A stretch of DNA of 5,254 bases from Paraclostridium hominis (GTDB lineage: Bacteria > Bacillota > Clostridia > Peptostreptococcales > Peptostreptococcaceae), in the NCBI RefSeq assembly GCF_014306135.1, contig NZ_JACRWD010000018.1, positions 1 through 5,254 on the forward strand, in the 5' to 3' direction. Below, in pieces: positions 1 to 5,254 of the stretch. A program made the position numbers and the translations under genes. The notes beneath the pieces were generated by a model, which was given only the letters and a program-made list of their open reading frames with translations, was not told the DNA's origin and ran no database searches. Position 1 is the first letter of the stretch. Each line of letters starts with the position of its first letter.

Positions 1-6
1 TAAAGA

Positions 7-127
<121 letters not shown>

Positions 128-149
128 ATCTTTTTTTATGTTGAAAAAT

Positions 150-189
150 AAAAAATAAACCCTTACCAATTTGGTAAGGGTTATTTTTT
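150..189. terminator. bidirectional intrinsic terminator between the rRNA operon and aspB
   Basis: CCCTTACCA (160-168) pairs perfectly with TGGTAAGGG (172-180) around a 3-nt loop. The stem extends through flanking A and T runs. TTATTTTTTT follows on the plus strand, and the A-rich run before the stem gives a U-tract on the minus strand. It can stop the rRNA transcript from the left. It can also stop the aspB transcript from the right, whose stop codon (189-191) touches the stem. Confidence 0.9.
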
Positions 190-1367
190 TATAAAGATTC
201 TGCTAATTTGATTATTCTTTCTAAACCTTTAGTAAAATTATCTTCACTACATGCATAAGAAATTCTTATATAGTTATCCATACCAAATGCTATTCCTGGA
301 ACGGCTGCAACTTGATATTCATCTAATAATCTATTACAAAACTCTATAGAAAAACTATCTTTATAATCTAGAGATTCTTTTACTTTTGACAAATCGATAA
401 AAACATAGAATGCCCCATCTGGAGTTACATAACCTAATTTATCAGATTTGTTTAATATATCAACAACCAAATCTCTACGAGATTTATATATACTAACTAT
501 TTCATCAATATATTCAGGACAATCTTTTAAAGCTCCATAAGCTACATACTGGCTTGTTAAAGAAGGATGAGATACTAAGTGTCCTTGTATAGTAGATATT
601 GCTTTAGCAATTTTTTTATTACTTGCAGAATACCCAATTCTTAACCCTGTCATTGCAAATGATTTAGAAAAACCATTTATAGTTATTGTTATGTTTTTTA
701 TATCTTTACTTAAAGATGCAACAGAAACAAATTGATCTGTATAACAGATTTTTTCATAAATTTCATCAGCTAATATATATATATTATGATTTAAACATAC
801 CGTAGCTATTTCTAATAATTCTTCTTTTGTATATACGGCTCCAGTAGGATTTGAAGGATTAGTTAAAAATAGCATTTTAGTATTTGGAGTTATATATTTC
901 TCTAGTATTTCTTTTGTAAGTTTAAAGTCATTTTCTTTATTTGTATCCACAAATATAGGGTTAGCATTAACTAGCTTTATCATTTCAGGATAACTAACCC
1001 AATAAGGTTTAGGTACAAGTATATCATCTCCGGGATTTACAAGAGCTAATAATGTATTTGTTATTGCATGTTTCGCTCCACTAGATACGACTATTTCATC
1101 TATATCATAATTACAATTATTTTCAGTTTTAAGTTTATTACATAGTTGCTCTCTAAGCACTTTTAAACCAGGAACTAAGTCATAATTAGTAAGATCATTA
1201 TTAAGAGAATCTACACCGTATTGTTTAGCTTTATAAGGTACAAGTAAATCTGGCTCACCTATACTTAAATCTATAATATTTTTACCTTCTGATTTTAAGT
1301 TACGAACTTTTGTACTTATACCAATTGTATAAGATGGTGTAATGTTATTTAATCTATTAGATAGCAT
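189..1367 (-). CDS. aspB: PLP-dependent aspartate aminotransferase (class I, subgroup Ib type)
   Basis: A 392-residue cytosolic fold-type I aminotransferase, predicted to interconvert aspartate plus 2-oxoglutarate with oxaloacetate plus glutamate. Family residues visible: GEPD at 37-40; SSGAKHA at 95-101, where K99 matches the lysine that binds the distal carboxylate in Ib enzymes; W123 in PYWVSYP; NPSNPTG at 170-176; DEIY at 201-204; SKS with the PLP lysine K235; R243 in GLRIG; and R368 in YIRISYA, which binds the substrate carboxylate. Length and layout match Bacillus AspB closely and nothing is missing. The ATG start has AAGAGGAGGT eight bases upstream. The gene is monocistronic, divergent from nrdD and head-on to the rRNA operon at the left. 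The fold and reaction class are secure. Substrate choice is inferred: a related specificity (prephenate, aromatic or other amino acids) cannot be excluded. Confidence 0.9.
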   Translation of the reverse strand: MLSNRLNNITPSYTIGISTKVRNLKSEGKNIIDLSIGEPDLLVPYKAKQYGVDSLNNDLTNYDLVPGLKVLREQLCNKLKTENNCNYDIDEIVVSSGAKHAITNTLLALVNPGDDILVPKPYWVSYPEMIKLVNANPIFVDTNKENDFKLTKEILEKYITPNTKMLFLTNPSNPTGAVYTKEELLEIATVCLNHNIYILADEIYEKICYTDQFVSVASLSKDIKNITITINGFSKSFAMTGLRIGYSASNKKIAKAISTIQGHLVSHPSLTSQYVAYGALKDCPEYIDEIVSIYKSRRDLVVDILNKSDKLGYVTPDGAFYVFIDLSKVKESLDYKDSFSIEFCNRLLDEYQVAAVPGIAFGMDNYIRISYACSEDNFTKGLERIIKLAESL

Positions 1368-1375
1368 TGCACGAT

Positions 1376-1385
1376 ACCTCCTCTT
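1376..1385 (-). promoter_or_regulatory. aspB ribosome binding site
   Basis: On the minus strand this reads AAGAGGAGGT, a near-perfect Shine-Dalgarno sequence, with 8 bases between it and the ATG at 1367. It fixes the aspB start. Confidence 0.9.
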
Positions 1386-1396
1386 CGAAATAGATA

Positions 1397-1407
1397 ATTA
1401 TATTATA
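1397..1407 (-). promoter_or_regulatory. possible -10 region of the aspB promoter
   Basis: Two overlapping minus-strand TATAAT hexamers (plus-strand ATTATA at 1397-1402 and 1402-1407) lie 30-40 bases upstream of the aspB ATG. No good -35 hexamer sits 16-18 bp further upstream of either, and the region is so A/T-rich that chance matches are expected. The assignment is tentative. Confidence 0.3.
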
Positions 1408-1563
1408 TATGAATTTAGAATAATAGAGTAATTTATATAATATTTAAATAAAAAATTCTGCAAAAAATTGATATGAAATGTAAAAAATTTTTAAAAATTT
1501 GAATGTATTACAAATACTAACGTTCAAAAAAAGTAGATAGTAATTCCAATGCTTAGAGGACAT

Positions 1564-1592
1564 TTGACGATTATGTACAAATTTGGTAACCT
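1564..1592 (+). promoter_or_regulatory. possible promoter upstream of the orphan terminator
   Basis: TTGACG (1564-1569) is followed after 17 bases by TAACCT (1587-1592). A TG dinucleotide at 1584-1585 makes it an extended -10. If used, transcription would begin near 1599 and meet the terminator at 1613-1646, giving an RNA of about 50 nt unless it reads through into nrdD. The -10 hexamer is a poor match (3 of 6). Confidence 0.35.
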
Positions 1593-1612
1593 TATAGAGT
1601 AATAATTTATAG

Positions 1613-1646
1613 ACTTCCCTTTAACTTAGTTAAAGGGGATTTTTTT
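1613..1646 (+). terminator. orphan intrinsic terminator upstream of nrdD
   Basis: CCCTTTAAC (1617-1625) pairs with GTTAAAGGG (1629-1637) around the loop TTA. Outer T-G and T-A pairs extend the stem, and seven T follow (1640-1646). The U-tract is on one side only, so it terminates plus-strand transcription. No gene ends here: the neighbour to the left is transcribed away. It lies 10 bp before the first NrdR box. It may end a small RNA or form the terminator of an nrdD leader. Confidence 0.88.
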
Positions 1647-1655
1647 CATCCTAAG

Positions 1656-1671
1656 ATACTATATATAGTGG
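1656..1671. promoter_or_regulatory. NrdR box 1
   Basis: ATACTATATATAGTGG matches the published NrdR palindrome consensus ACACWATATATWGTGT at 14 of 16 positions. NrdR is the dNTP/ATP-sensing repressor of ribonucleotide reductase operons. The site sits immediately upstream of nrdD and is paired with a second box. It overlaps a possible -10 hexamer, TATAGT (1664-1669). Confidence 0.82.
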
Positions 1672-1687
1672 GTGCGTTAATTTATAA

Positions 1688-1703
1688 ATACAATATGTTG
1701 TGA
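1688..1703. promoter_or_regulatory. NrdR box 2
   Basis: ATACAATATGTTGTGA matches the NrdR consensus at 13 of 16 positions. It begins exactly 32 bp after box 1, about three helical turns, which is the usual spacing of NrdR box pairs. It ends a few bases before the nrdD ribosome binding site, so bound repressor would also block transcription start or early elongation. Confidence 0.8.
1689..1694 (+). promoter_or_regulatory. possible -10 element for nrdD within NrdR box 2
   Basis: TACAAT matches the -10 consensus at 5 of 6 positions. The -35 position 17 bp upstream (TAGTGG, inside box 1) is poor. TATAAA at 1683-1688 and TATAGT at 1664-1669 are alternatives. Overlap with NrdR boxes is the expected arrangement for a repressed nrd promoter, but the exact promoter cannot be chosen by eye. 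Confidence 0.35.
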
Positions 1704-1705
1704 TG

Positions 1706-1712
1706 AAGGGGG
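1706..1712 (+). promoter_or_regulatory. nrdD ribosome binding site deciding a GTG start
   Basis: AAGGGGG is a Shine-Dalgarno sequence with one G-U pair to the anti-SD. It lies 9 bases before GTG at 1722. The nearby ATG at 1703-1705 is in another frame, so GTG is the supported start. Confidence 0.85.
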
Positions 1713-1721
1713 ATTTTTATT

Positions 1722-4073
1722 GTGATTGAAACAGTAAGAAAAAGAGATGGAAGAGTGATACCTTTTAATTCTGACAGAATAACTAGAGCTATATTTTTAG
1801 CTGCAAGTAAAGTGGCTGAAAGAGAAAATAGTAAAGCAGATTATCATTTAGCAGAATTATTAACTCAAGATGTAATTAAACTTTTAAATTTAAGATATGC
1901 AAATAATACTCCTGGAGTTGAAGATATACAAGATGCGGTTGTAAAAGTTCTTATAGAAAAAGGACATGCAAAAACTAGTGAAGAATATATAGTCTATAGA
2001 ACAGAGAGAAATAGAATAAGAAACTCTAAATCAAGACTTATGAAATCAATAGAGCAAATAACTTTTGCTGATGCTGATGATGCTGATATAAAAAGAGAAA
2101 ATGCAAATATAGATGGTAATACAGCTATGGGTACTATGCTTCAATATGGAAGTACAGTATCAAAGGAATTTTGTAAAACTCATATATTAAAGCCAGAACA
2201 TGCTTTTGCTCATGATAATGGAGATATACATATACACGATATGGATTTTTTAAATATGGGAACATTGACTTGTTGCCAAATAGATTTAATAAAATTATTT
2301 AAAAATGGATTTTCTACAGGACATGGCTTCTTAAGAGAACCGAATGATATTATAAGTTATGCAGCACTAGCAGCAATAGCAATACAAAGTAATCAAAATG
2401 ACCAGCATGGAGGTCAAAGTATACCATTCTTTGATTATGGCTTAGCTGAGGGTGTATATAAAACTTTTAAAAAATTATATGCTAATAATATGGCTAAAGC
2501 ATTAGAACTATATGAAGATATAGAAGTTTTAGAACAGGTTAAGGAAATGGTAACTTATGTAGAAGAACAAACAAACACTAAGCTTAGTATAAATATAGAA
2601 AAGCCATATATAGAACTAGAAAAAGAAGAACTAATGAATAAGTTTAATATAGATTCTAAAGTTGCAGATAAGGTACAAAAGTTTGCTTTGAAGGAAGCTC
2701 GTAAAGAAACAGATAGAAATACTTATCAGGCTATGGAAGCTTTTATTCACAATTTGAATACTATGCATTCAAGAGCAGGAGCACAAGTTCCTTTTTCTAG
2801 TGTAAACTTTGGTACGGACACTTCACCAGAAGGAAGATTAATTATTAAAAACTTATTACTATCAGTAGAAAAAGGTTTAGGAAATGGAGAAACAGCGATC
2901 TTCCCTATATTAATATTTAAAGTAAAAGAGGGAATAAATTTAAATCCAAAAGATCCTAATTACGATTTATTTAAGTTGGCATGTAGAGTATCAGCTAAAA
3001 GACTATTCCCTAATTTCAGTTTTTTAGATGCTCCTTTTAATGCTAAGTACTATGTAGAAGGAAGACCAGAAACTGAGGCCACATATATGGGATGTAGAAC
3101 AAGGGTTGTTGGAAATGTATGTGGAGAAGAAATAGTAAGTGGAAGAGGAAACTTATCATTTACAACAATAAATTTACCTAGACTAGGTATTAAACATGGT
3201 TCATTGAATGGACAAGCTATGGACGTACAAGGATTTTATAATGAATTAGACGAAAAGATAGATTTAGTTATAGAACAATTACTTGAGAGATTTGAAGTAC
3301 AGGCTAGTAAGAAAGTTAAAAACTTCCCGTTCTTAATGGGACAAAATGTATGGAAAGGATCTGATGAATTAGGTCCAAATGATACATTAAGAGAAGTCAT
3401 AAAACAAGGAACATTAACAGTAGGGTTTATAGGTTTGGCAGAATGTTTAATAGCTCTTATAGGTAAACACCATGGAGAAAGTGAAGAAGCTCAAAAGCTA
3501 GGATTAGAAATAATAACACATATGAGAGAAAGAATGGAAAAAGCTAGTGATAAATATGGATTAAACTTCTCATTAATAGCTACACCCGCTGAAGGTCTAT
3601 CAGGAAGATTTACAGCTATAGATAAAAAACAGTATGGCGAGATAAAAGGAATAACAGATAAGGAATATTATACAAATTCATTCCATGTTCCTGTTTATCA
3701 TAAATTAAGTTCTTTTGATAAAATACGAATAGAGGCTCCATACCATGAATTAACTAATGCAGGACATATAACTTATATAGAACTAGATGGAAGTCCTTCT
3801 AATAATCTAGAAGCTTTTGAAACTATTATAAGAGCTATGAAGGAACTAGGAATAGGATATGGTAGTATAAATCATCCATTAGATAGAGATCCAGTTTGTG
3901 GATACTCTGGAGTTATTGCAGGTGATGTATGTCCAGCATGCGGAAGAAAAGAGTCAGATGGAGAGATAGGATTTGAAAGAATAAGAAGAATAACTGGATA
4001 CTTAGTAGGTACAGTAGATAGATTCAATAATGCTAAAAAGGCAGAAGTAAGAGATAGAGTTAAACATAATTAA
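1722..4073 (+). CDS. nrdD: anaerobic (class III) ribonucleoside-triphosphate reductase, large subunit
   Basis: The 783-residue cytosolic enzyme reduces ribonucleoside triphosphates to dNTPs without oxygen, using a glycyl radical. Residues about 2-95 form an N-terminal ATP-cone (VRKRDGRVIPF start), the allosteric dATP/ATP switch. The rest is the NRDD barrel, with NDQHGGQ at 226-232. By alignment to the E. coli and T4 enzymes, C184 and C458 (MGCR) are the active-site cysteines, C458 the thiyl-radical site. N477 (GRGNLSF) matches the asparagine of the formate-dependent NrdD1 type. The C-terminal metal site has C726, C737 and C740. The glycyl radical residue is G759 (RRITGY), 24 residues from the end. 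All key residues are present and the frame is intact. It is slightly longer than E. coli NrdD (712 residues). The start is GTG with a good ribosome binding site. nrdG follows after 21 bp, and two NrdR boxes upstream predict repression when dNTPs are sufficient. Confidence 0.97.
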   Translation: MIETVRKRDGRVIPFNSDRITRAIFLAASKVAERENSKADYHLAELLTQDVIKLLNLRYANNTPGVEDIQDAVVKVLIEKGHAKTSEEYIVYRTERNRIRNSKSRLMKSIEQITFADADDADIKRENANIDGNTAMGTMLQYGSTVSKEFCKTHILKPEHAFAHDNGDIHIHDMDFLNMGTLTCCQIDLIKLFKNGFSTGHGFLREPNDIISYAALAAIAIQSNQNDQHGGQSIPFFDYGLAEGVYKTFKKLYANNMAKALELYEDIEVLEQVKEMVTYVEEQTNTKLSINIEKPYIELEKEELMNKFNIDSKVADKVQKFALKEARKETDRNTYQAMEAFIHNLNTMHSRAGAQVPFSSVNFGTDTSPEGRLIIKNLLLSVEKGLGNGETAIFPILIFKVKEGINLNPKDPNYDLFKLACRVSAKRLFPNFSFLDAPFNAKYYVEGRPETEATYMGCRTRVVGNVCGEEIVSGRGNLSFTTINLPRLGIKHGSLNGQAMDVQGFYNELDEKIDLVIEQLLERFEVQASKKVKNFPFLMGQNVWKGSDELGPNDTLREVIKQGTLTVGFIGLAECLIALIGKHHGESEEAQKLGLEIITHMRERMEKASDKYGLNFSLIATPAEGLSGRFTAIDKKQYGEIKGITDKEYYTNSFHVPVYHKLSSFDKIRIEAPYHELTNAGHITYIELDGSPSNNLEAFETIIRAMKELGIGYGSINHPLDRDPVCGYSGVIAGDVCPACGRKESDGEIGFERIRRITGYLVGTVDRFNNAKKAEVRDRVKHN

Positions 4074-4081
4074 TATTTAGT

Positions 4082-4086
4082 GGGGG
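4082..4086 (+). promoter_or_regulatory. nrdG ribosome binding site
   Basis: GGGGG (pairing CCUCC with one G-U) lies 8 bases before ATG at 4095. It overlaps the in-frame GTG at 4080, so that GTG is part of the binding site region and not the start. The nrdD site upstream has the same GGGGG core. Confidence 0.8.
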
Positions 4087-4094
4087 TAATTTAC

Positions 4095-4634
4095 ATGAAG
4101 ATAAGATTAGCTTCACCAATTACTTTTGATAGTATAGTAGATGGACCTGGATTAAGAGCTGTTATATGGACACAAGGATGTAATCATAATTGTAAAGGGT
4201 GCCAAAATCCACAAACACATGATTTATGTGGAGGTTATGAAGCTGACATTGATGATATAGCTAAGGATATACAAAAGTTAAAATTACACAGAGGAGTTAC
4301 TTTATCTGGAGGAGAGCCATTTATGCAAAGTGAAGCTTTAATTGAAGTAGCTAAAGTGTGTAAAGCAAATAATCTGGATGTATGGGCTTATACAGGATAT
4401 ACATTTGAAGAGCTTGTAGATAAAAAGAATCCTTCATATTTTAACAATTTAAATTTACTTAGAAATATAGATGTATTAGTAGATGGAAGATTTATAGAAG
4501 CTAAAAGGGATATAAGTCTTAAATTTAGAGGTTCATCAAATCAAAGAATAATTGATGTAAAGAAGACGCTAGAATTTAAAAATATATATTTACATGAAGA
4601 ATATATGAAAGAAGATTTAGATATAGCTAAATAA
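4095..4634 (+). CDS. nrdG: anaerobic ribonucleotide reductase activating protein (radical SAM)
   Basis: A 179-residue activase that uses a [4Fe-4S] cluster and S-adenosylmethionine to abstract hydrogen from the NrdD C-terminal glycine, creating the glycyl radical. The cluster motif CxxxCxxC is C29, C33 and C36 (CNHNCKGC), preceded by the typical SIVDGPGLRAVIWTQG lead. SGGEP at 71-75 is the SAM-binding GGE motif. DVLVDGRF at about 126-133 and FRGSSNQRIID at about 144-154 are NrdG-family features. The length is normal for NrdG. The ATG at 4095 was chosen because it has a spaced Shine-Dalgarno site and gives the usual MKIRLAS start; a GTG at 4080 would add five residues but has no ribosome binding site. 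The gene is the second of the nrdDG operon, 21 bp after nrdD, with a terminator just after it. Confidence 0.96.
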   Translation: MKIRLASPITFDSIVDGPGLRAVIWTQGCNHNCKGCQNPQTHDLCGGYEADIDDIAKDIQKLKLHRGVTLSGGEPFMQSEALIEVAKVCKANNLDVWAYTGYTFEELVDKKNPSYFNNLNLLRNIDVLVDGRFIEAKRDISLKFRGSSNQRIIDVKKTLEFKNIYLHEEYMKEDLDIAK

Positions 4635-4648
4635 TGTGTATAAAATAG

Positions 4649-4690
4649 AAATGGATATAGAATTATGTAAAAAATTCTATATCCATTTTT
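4649..4690 (+). terminator. intrinsic terminator of nrdDG
   Basis: A 14-bp perfect stem, ATGGATATAGAATT (4651-4664) with AATTCTATATCCAT (4673-4686), closes an 8-nt loop and is followed by a T run (4686-4690, then GTTTG). A/T pairs extend it outward. It starts 15 bases after the nrdG stop and ends the operon before the rRNA upstream region. Confidence 0.88.
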
Positions 4691-4759
4691 GTTTGAATAA
4701 ATATAAAAAAGAGGAATTATCGAAAATTATAAGACAAATGTTAATATATCAATAATATT

Positions 4760-4831
4760 GGTGGATAATGTGGATAATACTGATAAAATGAGGCGTATAA
4801 ATAAGTTTAAAACTGTAGATAATGTGGATAA
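4760..4831 (+). repeat. imperfect direct repeat of an 18-mer, 54 bp apart
   Basis: The 18-mer at 4760-4777 (GGTGGATAATGTGGATAA) recurs at 4814-4831 (TGTAGATAATGTGGATAA) with 16 of 18 identities. Each copy is a pair of abutting DnaA-box 9-mers, so the cluster appears to have grown by duplication of a two-box unit or to be held in that form by selection. Confidence 0.8.
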
Positions 4832-4854
4832 AAGTGTTGATAACTTGTTGATTA
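4760..4854 (-). promoter_or_regulatory. cluster of seven same-direction DnaA-box-like 9-mers
   Basis: Compared with TGTGGATAA, the reverse complement of the DnaA box TTATCCACA: 4760-4768 GGTGGATAA (8 of 9), 4769-4777 TGTGGATAA (9), 4778-4786 TACTGATAA (6), 4814-4822 TGTAGATAA (8), 4823-4831 TGTGGATAA (9), 4835-4843 TGTTGATAA (8), 4846-4854 TGTTGATTA (7). All have the same orientation. The first three abut head-to-tail at 9-bp steps, and the fourth and fifth also abut. The two perfect boxes and three one-mismatch boxes are strong; the 6 of 9 and 7 of 9 matches count only because of their register. DnaA, the replication initiator and a transcription factor, is the obvious candidate ligand. The cluster ends about 52 bp before the rRNA -35 hexamer. 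Confidence 0.75.
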
Positions 4855-4858
4855 CTTT

Positions 4859-4903
4859 TTTAAATAAAGTAAAATAAAAAAATAATTAAAAAAATAAAAA
4901 AAA
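4859..4903 (+). promoter_or_regulatory. A-tract region / UP-element candidate for the rRNA promoter
   Basis: This stretch is nearly all A and T with repeated A runs and a single G. It ends directly before the -35 hexamer at 4907. Such A-tracts upstream of rRNA promoters act as UP elements that bind the RNA polymerase alpha subunit. The same tract, next to DnaA boxes, would also be easy to unwind. Confidence 0.65.
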
Positions 4904-4906
4904 CTA

Positions 4907-4935
4907 TTGACGATAGTATAATTAGATGATAAAGT
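4907..4935 (+). promoter_or_regulatory. rRNA operon promoter
   Basis: TTGACG (4907-4912, 5 of 6) and TAAAGT (4930-4935, 4 of 6) are separated by 17 bp, with an A-rich upstream tract. The predicted start is near 4942. That gives a leader of about 140 nt before mature 16S, reasonable for this group. A perfect TATAAT at 4917-4922 lies inside the spacer but has no -35 partner. Confidence 0.75.
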
Positions 4936-4940
4936 ATTAC

Positions 4941-4961
4941 TTGTCCTTGAGAAACGGACAA
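4941..4961 (+). other. hairpin at the 5' end of the rRNA leader
   Basis: TTGTCC (4941-4946) pairs with GGACAA (4956-4961) around a 9-nt loop. It lies at or next to the predicted transcript start. The left arm can also pair with a second GGACAA at 5074-5079, just before mature 16S. Confidence 0.55.
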
Positions 4962-4970
4962 AACAAATTA

Positions 4971-4991
4971 AGAACTTTGAAAATTAAACAG
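4971..4991 (+). promoter_or_regulatory. boxA-type antitermination element in the rRNA leader
   Basis: The text around AACTTTGAAAATTAAACAG closely resembles the TTCTTTGAAAACTAAACA element of Bacillus rRNA leaders. That element is the boxA site where Nus factors load for rRNA antitermination. Its position, about 30 nt into the leader and about 90 nt before 16S, fits. Confidence 0.7.
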
Positions 4992-5006
4992 TAGGTTAAT
5001 TATAAA

Positions 5007-5024
5007 AATTCTTTTTAAAGAATT
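5007..5024 (+). other. A/T palindrome in the 16S leader
   Basis: AATTCTTT (5007-5014) and AAAGAATT (5017-5024) form a weak hairpin with a tight loop, between boxA and the mature 16S end. It may help leader folding. No processing site can be assigned without the 16S 3' trailer. Confidence 0.4.
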
Positions 5025-5081
5025 AAACAACAAACAACCAAGCCAGATATTCAGATAATGATAGCTGAGCGATGGACAACT

Positions 5082-5254
<173 letters not shown>

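Larger units (their letters stand above)
1368..1721. other. divergent intergenic region aspB / nrdD
   Basis: This 354-bp spacer has no supportable gene. From the left it holds the aspB ribosome binding site, a very A/T-rich stretch (about 1390-1500) expected to contain the aspB promoter, a less A/T-rich stretch (about 1501-1612) with a possible plus-strand promoter, an intrinsic terminator, a pair of NrdR boxes, and the nrdD ribosome binding site. A small perfect inverted repeat, GTATT-ACA-AATAC (1505-1517), is an unassigned possible operator. No riboswitch or T-box consensus was recognised. Confidence 0.85.
4635..5081 (+). other. intergenic region nrdG / 16S rRNA
   Basis: This 447-bp spacer holds no supportable protein gene. 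In order it contains the nrdDG terminator, about 70 bp of plain A/T-rich DNA (4691-4759), the DnaA-box cluster (4760-4854), an A-rich tract (4859-4903), the rRNA promoter, and the transcribed 16S leader with hairpins and a boxA sequence. Confidence 0.85.

Noticed and set aside
1468..1496. TTGATA ... TTAAAA as a plus-strand promoter
   Set aside because: The -10 match is only about half, and the stretch is low-complexity A/T.
1486..1500. CodY-box-like AATTTTTAAAAATTT upstream of aspB
   Set aside because: It matches 12 of 15 positions of AATTTTCWGAAAATT but lacks the central C and G, and the surrounding DNA is so A/T-rich that such matches are expected by chance.
1501..1646. Riboswitch or T-box leader for nrdD
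   Set aside because: No T-box sequence, cobalamin box or other known aptamer core was recognised, and the stretch before the terminator is short and weakly structured.
4080..4094. GTG 4080 as the nrdG start
   Set aside because: It has no ribosome binding site of its own, and the G-run that follows is the binding site of ATG 4095.
4788..4877. 29-codon ATG frame across the DnaA-box cluster, with a repeating VDN/VDK pattern
   Set aside because: It has no Shine-Dalgarno site. The repeating residues come simply from the GTGGATAA boxes being read in one frame, and its end runs into the A-rich promoter tract.
4917..4922. Perfect TATAAT as a second rRNA promoter
   Set aside because: No -35 hexamer or TG extension is present at the right distance. 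It lies in the spacer of the better TTGACG/TAAAGT promoter.

Overview
The window is a low-GC Firmicutes chromosome segment, most likely from the family Peptostreptococcaceae (relatives of Clostridioides, Romboutsia, Paraclostridium). The evidence is the strong A/T bias of coding and spacer DNA, strong Shine-Dalgarno sites, an oxygen-sensitive class III ribonucleotide reductase, and the start of a 16S rRNA gene whose V1-V2 text looks clostridial cluster XI. The genus cannot be fixed from 173 bases of 16S.

Layout, left to right: the 5S rRNA that ends one rRNA operon (+); a bidirectional terminator; an aspartate aminotransferase-type gene on the minus strand that runs head-on toward that operon; a 354-bp divergent spacer; the nrdD-nrdG operon (+); an intrinsic terminator; a 447-bp spacer; and the 5' end of a second rRNA operon (+), cut by the window edge. 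The three protein genes are therefore an island between two tandem rRNA operons.

nrdD and nrdG form one functional unit. NrdG, a radical-SAM activase, installs the glycyl radical on NrdD, which then reduces ribonucleoside triphosphates to dNTPs under anaerobic conditions. Two good NrdR boxes 32 bp apart lie just upstream of nrdD, so the operon is predicted to be repressed by NrdR according to dNTP/ATP status. Upstream of those boxes is a strong intrinsic terminator with no gene in front of it, which suggests a short RNA or an attenuated leader.

The most unusual part is the spacer between nrdG and the second rRNA operon. It holds seven same-direction DnaA-box-like 9-mers in 95 bp, two of them perfect, including abutting boxes and an imperfect duplicated 18-mer. 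An extremely A/T-rich tract follows, then the rRNA promoter (TTGACG, 17 bp, TAAAGT), a boxA-type antitermination leader and the 16S gene. This looks like a DnaA-binding cluster placed to titrate DnaA or to tie rRNA transcription to replication initiation; that function is inferred. No mobile element, CRISPR array, tRNA or phage gene was seen.
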